A model generated the notes under the pieces. It had not been told where the DNA came from and did not search any database. It saw only the letters and a list, made by a program, of their open reading frames with translations. 64,000 bases of DNA from Flavobacterium crocinum (GTDB taxonomy: Bacteria; Bacteroidota; Bacteroidia; Flavobacteriales; Flavobacteriaceae): the NCBI RefSeq assembly GCF_003122385.1, contig NZ_CP029255.1, positions 2,418,001-2,482,000 of the forward strand. The letters are read 5' to 3'. A program made the position numbers and the translations under genes. Numbering within the stretch: the stretch's first letter is position 1; every line of letters begins with the position of its first letter. Shown here in pieces: positions 1 to 9,401 of the stretch.

Positions 1-1
1 G

Positions 2-1219
2 TCGTTCTATGGTGAGTTAATGTCTGATAATGCATACAGTGATAATGCTTCCGGAAGGGTACAAGACTATGAAAGTTTCGAATTGCATACGATGAAAATC
101 GATAATGAGTTAGTATTCAATTTCTGGAATAACTATTATAAGTCAATCTATATTGTAAATAATATTATTGCCAGTGCCGAAAAACTCGATTTTGCCAATA
201 GGGATGCCTTAATTGGAGAAGCAAAGTTTTTACGTTCTTTATACTATTTTGACATGGTTCGTGCCTGGGGTGATGTGCCATTGGTTACAACTCCAATCAG
301 TATTGCTCAAGCTTATGCACAAGCGCGCACACCAAAGGATCAGGTGTATGACCAAATTATCAAGGATCTTGATTTTGCAGCAGCTAAATTGCCAATAAAA
401 ACAAGTCAGCGTTTTGTAGGAGCTGCCAGTCAGGAAGCTGCCAATACTCTGCTAGGAAAGGTTTATCTCACTATAGGAAATAAAGCAAAAGCGGCTGAAA
501 CGTTGTTGAAAGTGTATGGCAAGTTTAGTCTGGTGCCTTATGCTGATTTATGGGATTTAACCAAGAAAAACGGTGCGTCGTCTATTTTTGAGATTCAATA
601 TAAAGGAGGTATATCTAATCCATATAGTTTATATTGGGCAATGTTCACACCAGTTGACAATCGTGTGGTTACCGCTTGGGGGGGAGGATTTAATCAGGTT
701 GCCAATGATTTATGGAATGCCTATGAAGCAAATGACCCAAGGAGAGATATTTCTATTCAAAATGGATATAAAACTCCAAATGGTTCGACTGTCAATGTGA
801 AATTTACAATTAAATGGAAAGATGCAAAAGCTCCTGTTAATGGTTTAAGAGAAGCTTCGGATAATAACTTTATCATTCTTCGTTACGCAGATGTACTTCT
901 AATGTTGACAGAAGCAACTTCAGATCCAAAATACATGAACGAAGTCCGTGCCCGTGTTGGGTTGCCAGCTTATGGAACGGCAGGTTATCCAACTCAATAC
1001 AATACGGTTGCTCTTGCTTTAGAACATGAATCTCAAGTAGAATTTGCATGCGAATTCCATCGTTGGTTTGATTTAATAAGAACTGGAAGAGCGATTCCGG
1101 TAATTAAAAACAGCAGTAAAAATATCACTCTTACCGAAGCGAACTTATTATTGCCTATTCCGTTTTTGGTAATTAATCAAAATCCGGGTGTTATTACGCA
1201 AAATGAGGCCTACAAATAA
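2..1219 (+). CDS. SusD/RagB-family outer-membrane nutrient-binding lipoprotein (5' truncated by window edge)
   Basis: The reading frame is open from the first bases of the window, through SFYGELMSDNA, so the gene begins upstream and the ATG at 20 is internal. The protein shows the SusD pattern: the YGELMSDNAY type segment near the N-terminal part, the TPR-like helical stretch with FLRSLYYFDMVRAWGDVPLV, and the C-terminal signature RWFDLIRTGRA followed by LLLPIPFLVINQNPGVITQNEAY. SusD proteins sit on the outer leaflet as the lid of a SusC-type TonB-dependent porin and bind oligosaccharides or other nutrients. The expected susC partner would lie just left of the window. The signal peptide and lipobox are not visible because of the truncation. 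The substrate cannot be read from the sequence; proximity to the sugar operon suggests, but does not prove, a related glycan. Family assignment is firm. Confidence 0.93.
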   Translation, partial: SFYGELMSDNAYSDNASGRVQDYESFELHTMKIDNELVFNFWNNYYKSIYIVNNIIASAEKLDFANRDALIGEAKFLRSLYYFDMVRAWGDVPLVTTPISIAQAYAQARTPKDQVYDQIIKDLDFAAAKLPIKTSQRFVGAASQEAANTLLGKVYLTIGNKAKAAETLLKVYGKFSLVPYADLWDLTKKNGASSIFEIQYKGGISNPYSLYWAMFTPVDNRVVTAWGGGFNQVANDLWNAYEANDPRRDISIQNGYKTPNGSTVNVKFTIKWKDAKAPVNGLREASDNNFIILRYADVLLMLTEATSDPKYMNEVRARVGLPAYGTAGYPTQYNTVALALEHESQVEFACEFHRWFDLIRTGRAIPVIKNSSKNITLTEANLLLPIPFLVINQNPGVITQNEAYK

Positions 1220-1332
1220 GATGATCGTTTAAAATTAATGCTCGTTTGATAAAAGTGTGGACTGCTTGCTTGTTTAGTTGGGGTAGGCCACGATTTCAAA
1301 AGTTTGCATTTGGTTTGTAATTAGTTTGATTG

Positions 1333-1362
1333 AAATGAGCCCTATATTGGGGCTCATTTTGT
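1333..1362 (+). terminator. Rho-independent terminator after the susD-like gene
   Basis: A perfect 10-bp stem, AAATGAGCCC pairing with GGGCTCATTT across a 7-base loop, is followed by T residues. It lies about 115 bases after the susD-like stop and before the next gene, so it separates the two + strand units. Confidence 0.85.
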
Positions 1363-1492
1363 TTAGACAGAATGTTTTTTTAATTTTAAAATTTTAAAAG
1401 TAATCTGATTTTAGATAAACTGCTCAGATAAAAAAGTTCTTATAAAGGATACGAGATAATGCTAACTAATTAAAATAAAATAAATAATCATA

Positions 1493-2413
1493 ATGAATAT
1501 ATCAAATTCACAATTCACAAGATACGAAGAGAATAATAATGTGTGGTTGTCTCAAAAGAGCGGCGAGGAATTTAATTTTAATGATTATGGCGTAGTTCCT
1601 ACTGTTCTTGGAAGTGAAGCAGAAGTAGGTCAGGCAATGTTAAAGGAACTTTACGATACTGCAGCCTCAAAAGAGGGTGATATCAATATTGCTCTTCTTG
1701 GTGGTAGAGGAGCTCAGGAGTTGCACCGTTTGCTTGGAGACTTAGCCAAATCAACAGAGCAAGACCTTTTATTTGCAAGACTGAATGTGTTTACTCAGGA
1801 TGCGCTTGCTCCATTGAGTATGAATAATGGTTTAAGTTTTGTTAGAGATTTTGAGCGTATTTTAGGTGATGCCTTTTTTAAAAAGATCAAAAGTTTTACA
1901 CCAATTCAAACAGATACAGAAGATTTAGAGTCTGCACTTGTACAGTATTTGACTAAATTGGAAGAATTAGGAGGTTTGGATATATTTTTTATAGGTCATG
2001 GTCCTGAAGAAAACCATGCATCACATTTGGCTTACATTAAACCTTTTTCTGGAGCAAAAAGAGAACACATTGCAGGGATAATTCCAATATCTAATAGCAT
2101 TTTGGAGCATCACATTAGTAAGTTTAAAGCAGGTGGAAGCCTTATAAATGAAAATGATGAAAAAGAATGTCGATCTGCAAAATATATTCTCACTTTAGGT
2201 CCGGCAGCCATATTACAAGCCAAGAAGGTCGTTCAGTCTGTAGTAGATGCTGATTCTGCCCCTGCTAAAGTTCAAACTTACGCAAACGTAATTAATACAC
2301 AGTTGAGTTCAGATACAGATCAATTATTACAACAATTAAATGCAAATCCAGGATTATGGATAAGATTACACCCAAATACTAAATCTTTTGTGCTGCCTAA
2401 TTTAGGTCTTTAA
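1493..2413 (+). CDS. NagB / 6-phosphogluconolactonase-superfamily sugar-phosphate isomerase-like protein
   Basis: This 306-aa protein reads as a divergent member of the glucosamine-6-phosphate deaminase / 6-phosphogluconolactonase fold. NIALLGGRGAQELHRLL (about residues 63-79) occupies the place of the phosphate-binding loop, RLNVFTQDA the place of the strand ending in the catalytic acidic segment, GLDIFFIGHGPEENHASHLAY (roughly residues 161-181) the place of the GxGxDGHxAxNEP catalytic loop, and YILTLGPAAILQAKKVV the C-terminal helix typical of the family. The acidic residue and histidine of the catalytic loop are kept (PEENHASH), but the motif differs from true NagB, so the reaction (deaminase, lactonase or isomerase) cannot be assigned. 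It is cytoplasmic, has no signal peptide, and stands alone between two terminators, tail to tail with the sugar operon. Whether it serves that operon is inference. Confidence 0.75.
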   Translation: MNISNSQFTRYEENNNVWLSQKSGEEFNFNDYGVVPTVLGSEAEVGQAMLKELYDTAASKEGDINIALLGGRGAQELHRLLGDLAKSTEQDLLFARLNVFTQDALAPLSMNNGLSFVRDFERILGDAFFKKIKSFTPIQTDTEDLESALVQYLTKLEELGGLDIFFIGHGPEENHASHLAYIKPFSGAKREHIAGIIPISNSILEHHISKFKAGGSLINENDEKECRSAKYILTLGPAAILQAKKVVQSVVDADSAPAKVQTYANVINTQLSSDTDQLLQQLNANPGLWIRLHPNTKSFVLPNLGL

Positions 2414-2433
2414 TAATTGATTTAATGATAAAT

Positions 2434-2465
2434 AAAAAAGCTTCACATATTACTGAAGCTTTTTT
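2434..2465. terminator. Bidirectional terminator between convergent genes
   Basis: AAAAAAGCTTCA (2434-2445) pairs perfectly with TGAAGCTTTTTT (2454-2465) around an 8-base loop. With an A-run on one side and a T-run on the other it can stop transcription of the isomerase-like gene from the left and of the long minus-strand sugar operon from the right. Confidence 0.9.
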
Positions 2466-2491
2466 AGTTTATAGCAGATTTTAATTTAATT

Positions 2492-3997
2492 TTAAACTAT
2501 TTCCTTTTTTATTTTTTCCTTCCAGCCCAAATATCCATTTGCAGGCAGTTCATTATTCGAATCAGTTAAAACCTGTTCTGTCTGGTTTTTAACAAGAGTA
2601 GAGAGCTGTTCAATATCTTTATAAACTCCGCTTTTCAGCCCGGATAAATAGGCAGCTCCTAAAGCAGAAACATCGGAATTTTGCTGCTTGTTCAACGGAA
2701 TTCCTAATAAATCAGCTAAAAAATGAACCACAAATTTATTCTGAGTCATACCTCCGTTTACAGAAATAGATTTTAATGGCGCTTTTATGTCTTTTGTCAT
2801 GGCTTCAATTACATCTTTTATTTGATACGGGATGCTTTCCAAAGCCGCTCTCACGATATGATTTTTAGTTGTCCCAAAAGTCATTCCTTCAATTGATGCT
2901 TTTCGGGTCATTTGCCAATGAGGTGCGCCTAATCCGCTAAAAGCGGGAATTAAATAAACGCCGGAATTATCATAAATTTCCATCGCCATAGAGGCTGTTT
3001 CATCAGGATTTGAAAATAATTGCAATTCATTCTTAAGCCATTCTATGGTGGATCCACAGGAAACAATAGCACCTTCCAGGGCATAATCTATTCGGTCTTC
3101 TGTACTCCAGCAAATGGTTGTAAGCATTCCGGAATTTGATAAAACGGCTTCATCGCCAATATTCATCATAATAGAACTTCCTGTTCCCATGGTGACTTTT
3201 GCAGTACCTTTTTCGAAACAGCCTTCTCCAAAAGAAGCCGCATGAGAATCTCCAATTAAAGAAGTAATTGGAATAGAAATATTAATATTATCGTCGAAAA
3301 TCTGACTCAAATCCATTTCTCCAAAATCATGTGATGACGGGAAGACCTGAGGCAAGGTTAAGTTGCTTAATCCCCATTTTTCAAGAATTTCAGTATCCCA
3401 TTTTAGAGTATGAATATTGAAAAGCAACGTCCTGGAAGCATTTGTATAATCGGTTTTGAAATGAATTCCATTGGTTAATTTATATAAAAGCCAACAATCT
3501 ACTGTTCCAAAATAAACTTCACCATTTTCTATTCTTGTTTTTAGTTCAGCATCATTTTGTATTAGCCAAAGTAATTTAGTACCCGAAAAATAAGGGTCTA
3601 AAAGCAGGCCGGTTTTTTGTTTGATGATATCATTCTGACCTTTTTCAATTAAATCAGTACAGATACTAATGGAACGCTTGCAGGCCCAGACTAATGCCGG
3701 AGCCAATGCTTTTCCGTTTTTATCCCAAAGAACAAATGTTTCTCTTTGATTGCTGATACCACAAGATACAATATCTGTCAGAAGAAATCCCTGACCAGTG
3801 AAATTATTCAAGCAAAGGCGAACAGAATCAAGAACATTTTGGTAAATATCTTCTGGATTTTGTTCTACAAAACCATTGTCAAAATAATTCGTTTTTAGAT
3901 CCACACTTCCTTTAGAAACAGCTAGTCCTAATTCGTCAAAAAGTATGGTTTTAGTACTGCTCGTACCCTGGTCAATAGCTAAAATATATTTTTTCAT
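2492..3997 (-). CDS. FGGY-family carbohydrate kinase (GlpK-like subgroup)
   Basis: A 501-aa cytoplasmic kinase of normal family length. The N-terminus YILAIDQGTSSTK is the FGGY phosphate-1 motif; GDSHAASFGEG holds the likely catalytic aspartate; GTAKVTMGTGSS and the late VNGGMTQNKF segment are the ATP-site motifs, and SGLGAPHW matches the glycerol-kinase branch. It transfers phosphate from ATP to a polyol or ketose. Sequence alone resembles glycerol kinase most, but no glpF or glpD is present; it is the last gene of an operon with an isomerase and split transketolase, so phosphorylation of the ketose product of that isomerase is the more coherent role. There are 68 bases between it and the preceding DUF1593 gene, without a terminator. 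Family certain; substrate open. Confidence 0.9.
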   Translation of the reverse strand: MKKYILAIDQGTSSTKTILFDELGLAVSKGSVDLKTNYFDNGFVEQNPEDIYQNVLDSVRLCLNNFTGQGFLLTDIVSCGISNQRETFVLWDKNGKALAPALVWACKRSISICTDLIEKGQNDIIKQKTGLLLDPYFSGTKLLWLIQNDAELKTRIENGEVYFGTVDCWLLYKLTNGIHFKTDYTNASRTLLFNIHTLKWDTEILEKWGLSNLTLPQVFPSSHDFGEMDLSQIFDDNINISIPITSLIGDSHAASFGEGCFEKGTAKVTMGTGSSIMMNIGDEAVLSNSGMLTTICWSTEDRIDYALEGAIVSCGSTIEWLKNELQLFSNPDETASMAMEIYDNSGVYLIPAFSGLGAPHWQMTRKASIEGMTFGTTKNHIVRAALESIPYQIKDVIEAMTKDIKAPLKSISVNGGMTQNKFVVHFLADLLGIPLNKQQNSDVSALGAAYLSGLKSGVYKDIEQLSTLVKNQTEQVLTDSNNELPANGYLGWKEKIKKEIV

Positions 3998-4065
3998 TTA
4001 TCTTTTGCAGTAAAATTGATTTTTGATAATCCAAGAGTAACAAGGTTATTGAAATGAGATAAAGA

Positions 4066-5355
4066 TCATCGAAGCCAATCCCAGCGTTTAGCCCAATCTA
4101 AAAGGACATCGCTTCTCCATTTCAAAACCGTTTTACCGCCTTGCCAAATATCATCATAAAGTTCAGGATTTGGTCGATCTGTGTACCAATTCTTGCCTAA
4201 AACATAGTCTGTTGTATTATTTTTTCCCGGCCAGAGATTATTTACCCAAAAAGTGCCAGTCTGATCTTTAAATCCAGGAATACTCGAAGTTACTTTATAG
4301 GTCAGTTTTTCAGTACGTTTAGGAGAATATCGTACAACATAATTTCCACTGCCTAGGTAAAATCCGTCCCATTTCTGTTCTCCAATTTCTGCCTGAACTG
4401 TCATCGTAATGCAGACAGAATCTTTTGGAATAGCAACAACGGGGCCTTTAAAATGAAATTCCATTATAGAAAAAACAGGTACTGTGTCCTTAATTGATGT
4501 ATTTCTTTCGAATACAATTTTGGAACTGTAATTCATTTTGATGTAGCTGCCTCCCCAGCTTTCTTTCATCGGGTTATTAGGGTCTCCATCCATCATATAC
4601 AATAATGAGGGAGTATCGCCCATTTTTAATCTGCCTTCATAACGATTATCTTTATAGTCTTTACCTAAAAAACCAGCTTCGTTGATATAGTTTTTGTAGT
4701 AATTTTTTCCATTTAAATTTTCAGCAACATTATCTGAGAAAAATCCGTAGTAGGATGAATTGGATTCTATAAACCAGAGATTTGGAAAATTCTCCACTAT
4801 ATAAGCATAACTATTTGCGCTCCATTTTTTATTAGGCCCGCCTATCCAAAATACCTTTATGTTTTTCTGAATTTCTGGTTTGTCATGTAATGCCTGCGCT
4901 AAATCTTCTAGCCCTCCCCAAACCAATATCCAAAGAGGCTGTTTACTTTTTTTAAGTGCACATTTAATAATCCAGTCAGAACCTTCGGTTGAAGTACTGA
5001 ATCCGTCGTATGGTGCAGCACCTTTTTTTCCTTGTTTTGTTACAGAACGTAAATATTTTGGTAAAGCTAATCCCTGAACGTGTTTTTGTAGTTTTGGCAG
5101 ATCTTTTTCGTATAGATCAATTGTTCGTAGTATTTCTTTTTTATTACCTTCGCCATAAGAAGGCGAAGAAACAAGTCCTTCAATATCAAACTTCTCGCTG
5201 TACATTAAAAGATGAATCATAGATTGGTTATCATCAGGATCTGTACCTCCAATATCAGTACTTACTAATATTCTGGGCTTAACGGGTACTGGCTGTTGTG
5301 CTAAAAGTATTTTAGAAATCGCACAAAATAGAATGGTGAAAATCAGTTTGTTCAT
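4066..5355 (-). CDS. Exported DUF1593 protein (nucleoside-hydrolase-like, Sde182 type)
   Basis: 429 aa. The first 19 residues (MNKLIFTILFCAISKILLA) form a signal peptide followed by QQPVPVKP, so the mature protein is periplasmic or outside. The RILVSTDIGGTDPDDNQSM segment is the calcium/ribose-binding loop of inosine-uridine nucleoside hydrolase-like folds, and WGGLEDLAQAL and VFWIGGPN continue that domain; the last 130 residues form a beta-rich domain (QAEIGEQKWDGFYLGSG, GTFWVNNLWPG) as in Sde182-type cellulose-associated proteins. In this operon it is the only exported enzyme apart from the binding lipoprotein, so it probably frees or exposes the sugar that the ABC system imports. The true substrate is unknown. 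The start is supported by the signal peptide. Confidence 0.82.
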   Translation of the reverse strand: MNKLIFTILFCAISKILLAQQPVPVKPRILVSTDIGGTDPDDNQSMIHLLMYSEKFDIEGLVSSPSYGEGNKKEILRTIDLYEKDLPKLQKHVQGLALPKYLRSVTKQGKKGAAPYDGFSTSTEGSDWIIKCALKKSKQPLWILVWGGLEDLAQALHDKPEIQKNIKVFWIGGPNKKWSANSYAYIVENFPNLWFIESNSSYYGFFSDNVAENLNGKNYYKNYINEAGFLGKDYKDNRYEGRLKMGDTPSLLYMMDGDPNNPMKESWGGSYIKMNYSSKIVFERNTSIKDTVPVFSIMEFHFKGPVVAIPKDSVCITMTVQAEIGEQKWDGFYLGSGNYVVRYSPKRTEKLTYKVTSSIPGFKDQTGTFWVNNLWPGKNNTTDYVLGKNWYTDRPNPELYDDIWQGGKTVLKWRSDVLLDWAKRWDWLR

Positions 5356-5382
5356 TTTTTTAAACTAAGAAAATAATGGCTT

Positions 5383-6357
5383 TTATTTGTTTTTTTGATT
5401 CATTTTGTCAATGATTACTGCTAACAAAATAACAAATCCTTTCACGACCTGCTGCCAAAAAGGTGATACATCCAATAAAACCAATCCATTGTTTAAAACA
5501 CCAATAATTATCGCGCCTATTACGGTTCCTGCAACGGTGCCAATACCGCCTGAAAGTGATGTTCCCCCAATGACCACAGCCGCAATTGAATCCAGTTCGT
5601 AACTTGTACCGGCATTTGGCTGGGCTGAGTTAAGCCTTGAGGTAACTAAAACACCGCCTACAGCAGCCATCATTCCGGCAATTCCGTAAACTGTCAATTT
5701 AATTTTATTGATATTTATTCCTGATAAAAATGCGGCTCTTTCGTTACCGCCAATGGCGTAAATATATCTTCCGAAAGTTGTTTTTTTAGTTAAAAATAGA
5801 ACGATCAGCACCATAAATATAGAAATCCATACCGGTGCCGGAATCCCTAAAATCCATCCAGATCCAATGAATTCAAATTCAGTACCTAAATTAGAAATAG
5901 GAATCCCCTCTGTATAAAGCATTGTTAGTCCGCGGGCTATAGTTAACATTGCCAGTGTAGCTACAAAAGGAGGGATGGAGAATTTGGTAATTACCCAACC
6001 GTTGAAAAGACCTAAAGCCAAACCGATAAGAATGGATACTAAAATCGCTCCTAAAACGGAAAAGCCGACAAATAAATCCATAGACTCAAATGAGAGTCCG
6101 TTTTTTAATAAACCGGCACATACTGCTGCGGTAAAACCTAATACAGAACCTACCGAAAGATCAATTCCTGCCATCAAAACCACTAAAGTCATTCCGACAG
6201 AAATACAAACATTCACAGATATTTGTCTCAATACATTCCAAAGATTGGCGCTGGTCATGAATTTGTCCGACAATAAGCTGAAAAGCAGACATAAGAGAAA
6301 GAGTGCAATCAGGGATTGCGACTTTTTGATAAGAGGGTGGTTTAAGGAGATAGTCAT
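5383..6357 (-). CDS. Ribose-type sugar ABC transporter permease
   Basis: 324 aa, strongly hydrophobic, with about 8-10 membrane spans, of the RbsC/BPD_transp_2 family. Typical segments are VGMTLVVLMAGIDLSVGS near residue 55, the FVATLAMLTIARG stretch, AIGGNERAAFLSGI (the cytoplasmic loop that docks on the ATPase), and VVIGGTSLSGGIGTVAGTVIG. It forms the inner-membrane channel for a monosaccharide delivered by the lipoprotein encoded three genes upstream. It follows the ATPase gene by 14 bases, in the same operon. The family is certain; ribose specificity is not implied, as this family also moves xylose, allose, apiose-like and other sugars. Confidence 0.95.
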   Translation of the reverse strand: MTISLNHPLIKKSQSLIALFLLCLLFSLLSDKFMTSANLWNVLRQISVNVCISVGMTLVVLMAGIDLSVGSVLGFTAAVCAGLLKNGLSFESMDLFVGFSVLGAILVSILIGLALGLFNGWVITKFSIPPFVATLAMLTIARGLTMLYTEGIPISNLGTEFEFIGSGWILGIPAPVWISIFMVLIVLFLTKKTTFGRYIYAIGGNERAAFLSGININKIKLTVYGIAGMMAAVGGVLVTSRLNSAQPNAGTSYELDSIAAVVIGGTSLSGGIGTVAGTVIGAIIIGVLNNGLVLLDVSPFWQQVVKGFVILLAVIIDKMNQKNK

Positions 6358-6371
6358 AGTAATAGTAAGTG

Positions 6372-7862
6372 TTAGTCTGGTAAGGCCGATTTTAATAAGT
6401 TGTCTTCAGTAGCATCGGCCGCTAAATAGGAGGCTTTGATTTTGCCTTCAGCCATTACTAAAATCCGATCCGAAAGGGCAAGTATTTCGGGGATTTCAGA
6501 CGAAACTAATAAAATACTCATGTGGTCAGCTGCGAGTTCTTTTATTAGGTTGTAAATTTCGCTTTTGGCATTAATATCAATTCCGCGAGTAGGCTCATCC
6601 ATCATTAGAATTTGAGGATTGGTCGCGAGCCATTTTGCAAGAACTACTTTTTGTTGGTTACCGCCGCTTAAATTTTGGCATAACTGCATTTCAGATGGAG
6701 TCTTGATGCGCAACTTTTCAATATAATTTTTCGAAGAATTTTTTTCTTTTAACTGGTTTAAAAAACCGGAAACCGGCAGATTTGTCAAACTGATATTAGA
6801 TGAAATATCCATTCCCAAAACCAGTCCTTCGGTTTTACGATCTTCGGTTACGAAAGCTAATCCATTTTCAATAGCTTCTTTTGGTTTTTTGTGAAAGGTT
6901 TTCTTTTGATCAATTTCTAAGTTATAGGTGCTGTTTGTTGAGTGCATGCCAAACAAAGTTTCTAAAAGTTCGGTTCTGCCGGCTCCCATTAAACCAAATA
7001 TTCCTAAAATTTCTCCTTTTTTTAATTCAAAAGAAATATCATGAAGAAGTTTTCTTTTTTTATCATTAGGATGGATAAGGTTGAGGTTATCGACTTTTAA
7101 AACAATATTTTTAGATTGATTTTGAGCGCATTTTTTATCAATAAGCACATCACGGCCTACCATTTTCCGAATCAACTCGTTCTCGGTAGTATTTTTCATT
7201 TCTCCCTCATCTATACTGTTTCCATCTCTTAAAACAGTGTAATTTTCGGCGATTTTGAACAATTCATCCATTTTATGAGAAATGTAGACAATCGTTTTGT
7301 TTTCTTTTTTTAATTCATAAATAATGCGGTGGAGATTGTCTATTTCTTTGTCGCTTAGGGCAGAAGTGGGTTCATCCATTAAAATAACATCAGCATTGCA
7401 GAGCAGGGCTTTTGCAATTTCAATTAATTGTTGTTCTCCTACTTTTAAATGCTGCACCAAGGTTTTTGGGGAAACGTTCAATTGAATTTTTTCAAAAATG
7501 CGTTTGGCTTCCATTTCCATTTTTGCAGCATCTAAAATCCCTAGCGGCGTTAAAATTTCTCTTCCTAAAAACAAATTTTGTGTTACGCTGAGCTCAGGAA
7601 TTAGATTTAGTTCCTGATGAATAATGGCAATACCTGCATTTTGTGCATCTTTTATATTCGAAAAAGAAACGGTTTGTCCATTCAATTTAATTTCGCCATC
7701 ATATTCGGTGTAAACGCCTGTCAAAATTTTTAAGAGCGTAGACTTTCCTGCACCATTTTCTCCCAATATAGCATTGACTTTTCCAGGGTAAAATTTAAAA
7801 TTAACCTGATTAAGCGCTTTTACCCCTGGAAATTCTTTCGATATGTTTATTGCTTGTAACAA
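6372..7862 (-). CDS. Duplicated sugar ABC transporter ATP-binding protein (RbsA/XylG type)
   Basis: 496 aa with two fused nucleotide-binding domains, the usual RbsA layout and length. The first has Walker A GENGAGKSTLLK (about residues 34-45), a signature-like LKVGEQQLIEIAKAL and Walker B VILMDEPTSAL. The second has a degenerate Walker A, GLMGAGRTELL, as is normal in this family, the signature LSGGNQQKVVLAKW and Walker B LMMDEPTRGID. It powers import through the adjoining permease. It starts 1 base after the DUF2291 gene ends, so translation is very likely coupled. Confidence 0.96.
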   Translation of the reverse strand: MLQAINISKEFPGVKALNQVNFKFYPGKVNAILGENGAGKSTLLKILTGVYTEYDGEIKLNGQTVSFSNIKDAQNAGIAIIHQELNLIPELSVTQNLFLGREILTPLGILDAAKMEMEAKRIFEKIQLNVSPKTLVQHLKVGEQQLIEIAKALLCNADVILMDEPTSALSDKEIDNLHRIIYELKKENKTIVYISHKMDELFKIAENYTVLRDGNSIDEGEMKNTTENELIRKMVGRDVLIDKKCAQNQSKNIVLKVDNLNLIHPNDKKRKLLHDISFELKKGEILGIFGLMGAGRTELLETLFGMHSTNSTYNLEIDQKKTFHKKPKEAIENGLAFVTEDRKTEGLVLGMDISSNISLTNLPVSGFLNQLKEKNSSKNYIEKLRIKTPSEMQLCQNLSGGNQQKVVLAKWLATNPQILMMDEPTRGIDINAKSEIYNLIKELAADHMSILLVSSEIPEILALSDRILVMAEGKIKASYLAADATEDNLLKSALPD

Positions 7863-7863
7863 T

Positions 7864-8478
7864 TTACTGAAGTTTAATTTGTGAAGGAATAATTAAGAGG
7901 TCAGTAAACAAAGTTTGTTTTTTGCTCAATTTAACCGCCCCCGAAAATGAAATGCTGTCGCCTAATTTTACAGTTTTGATTTCTTTTGGAATAACTTCAT
8001 TTCGAACAATCTCATTTAAGCTCTCGGACACTTTGTTGAATTGTGCATTGGTCTTAAAATCGGTTAGTTTTACTAAACCTGAAGCATCTCTTAAATCATT
8101 TCCGAAAATGTATTTGGTATCAATGAAAACAACACCGTTTTTTTCATCAGCAACGGTATAAATGCCATCTTTGATGTCGATGATTTTTCCGGTGCTTTTA
8201 ATCATAAAATAGGCTGAATTTCCGATGCCTAATCTATTTCCATAGCTTTTAAAAGCCTCTTTTTGATCTTTTTTTACAGAAGCAATTAAACTGGTTAAAG
8301 GAATTGTCTTTTTACTTTTCAAAATACCTTTATAATAGATGGAATCTGCATACGCTTTAAAATCAAAAGATTCCTTTTGGGCTTTTTTTACATCACTCAG
8401 TTTTTTGAAATAAACAGAATTATAAGCTAAAAAAGCTATTACAAGAAAGGCTAAAATATAAATATACTTTTTTTTCAT
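7864..8478 (-). CDS. DUF2291-family protein of the sugar ABC operon
   Basis: 204 aa with an N-terminal membrane anchor (KKKYIYILAFLVIAFLAYNSV) that has no lipobox cysteine, followed by a soluble region facing the periplasm. The pattern with FDFKAYADSIYYKG, a central FKSYGNRLGIGNSAYFMIK and the C-terminal GDSISFSGAVKLSK beta segment matches DUF2291, a family nearly always encoded beside ribose-type ABC importers; its role is not established, possibly assisting the binding protein or transporter assembly. It sits 2 bases after the binding lipoprotein gene and 1 base before the ATPase gene. Confidence 0.82.
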   Translation of the reverse strand: MKKKYIYILAFLVIAFLAYNSVYFKKLSDVKKAQKESFDFKAYADSIYYKGILKSKKTIPLTSLIASVKKDQKEAFKSYGNRLGIGNSAYFMIKSTGKIIDIKDGIYTVADEKNGVVFIDTKYIFGNDLRDASGLVKLTDFKTNAQFNKVSESLNEIVRNEVIPKEIKTVKLGDSISFSGAVKLSKKQTLFTDLLIIPSQIKLQ

Positions 8479-8480
8479 CG

Positions 8481-9401
8481 CTAATAGTCTTTTATATTTG
8501 ATGCATTGACCAGTTCAACTTCTACAGGGACTCTTTGAGGGAATATTTTTCTTCCTTTAAAATACTCATCTGCAAATTCTACTGCTGTCTGAGCCATTAC
8601 TTTAGGATATTGCATTCCTGTAGCTGCGATTTTCTTTTCTCTAATTTTTTCAATTACATCTCCGGCTCCGTCAAATCCAAAAATTTTGACTTTATATTCT
8701 TTTCCTGTTGCCTGCAATGCTTGAAAAGCTCCCATTGCCATGGCATCATTACCGCAAAAAACAGCATCAATATCAGGATTTGCCTGCATGATCGTTTCTA
8801 AAACTTCCATCGCTTTAGTACGGTCGAAATTGCCGCTTTGCTGTGCCACCATTTTTAAATTGGGGAAATTATCGACAACAGAATGAAATCCTTTTGATCT
8901 CGCCCAAGTGTTATTGTCGCCTACAAGTCCTAAGATTTCGACATACTTTCCTTTTTCTTTTAATTCTTTTACAAACTCAATTCCGATAGAAACACAGCCT
9001 GAATAGTTGTCTGAAAGAATTTGGCTTGTAGCCGCATCATCTGCGTTTACTTCTCTGTCCATGCAAAACACAGGTATGCCTGCAGTTTTAGCCTTTAAGA
9101 TACTCGAAATGGAACCATCAGAGTCTGTAGGGTTTAAAAGAATGGCATCATAACCAGAAGAAATAAGATTCTCAAAATTATCCGATTCGACAGCCGGATT
9201 ATTTTGTGAATCAAAGATTTTGGCTTCATACCCTAATTTTCGCGCATTTTCTGCGGCTGATTCTGCCAACATTACAAACCATGGATTATTTAACGTGGAA
9301 ACTACCACTGCAATTTTAGGTTTTTCAGCTTTTTCTTTTGAAGAGCAGCCTAAGATCAAAACCATTAATACTATTACTAAGGACAGCTGTTTTATTTTCA
9401 T
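8481..9401 (-). CDS. Sugar-binding lipoprotein of ribose-type ABC importer
   Basis: 306 aa. The leader MKIKQLSLVIVLMVLILGC ends in a lipobox (LILGC, Cys19), so the protein is a lipid-anchored periplasmic binding protein. The mature part is a two-lobed type I sugar binder: KIAVVVSTLNNPWFVMLAE, LLNPTDSDGSISSILKAKTAGIPVFCMDREV, IMQANPDIDAVFCGNDAMAMGAFQAL and KIFGFDGAGDVIEKI are hallmark RbsB segments, with D, R and N residues in sugar-contact positions. It presents an aldose to the permease. Its start codon overlaps the stop of the transketolase C-subunit gene (ATGA), indicating coupled translation and so a functional link of uptake with the transketolase pathway. Confidence 0.95.
   Translation of the reverse strand: MKIKQLSLVIVLMVLILGCSSKEKAEKPKIAVVVSTLNNPWFVMLAESAAENARKLGYEAKIFDSQNNPAVESDNFENLISSGYDAILLNPTDSDGSISSILKAKTAGIPVFCMDREVNADDAATSQILSDNYSGCVSIGIEFVKELKEKGKYVEILGLVGDNNTWARSKGFHSVVDNFPNLKMVAQQSGNFDRTKAMEVLETIMQANPDIDAVFCGNDAMAMGAFQALQATGKEYKVKIFGFDGAGDVIEKIREKKIAATGMQYPKVMAQTAVEFADEYFKGRKIFPQRVPVEVELVNASNIKDY

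Noticed and set aside
2492..3997. Plain glycerol kinase (glpK)
   Set aside because: Sequence is GlpK-like, but no glycerol facilitator or dehydrogenase is nearby and the operon is for sugar import and transketolase chemistry, so a general FGGY call is safer.
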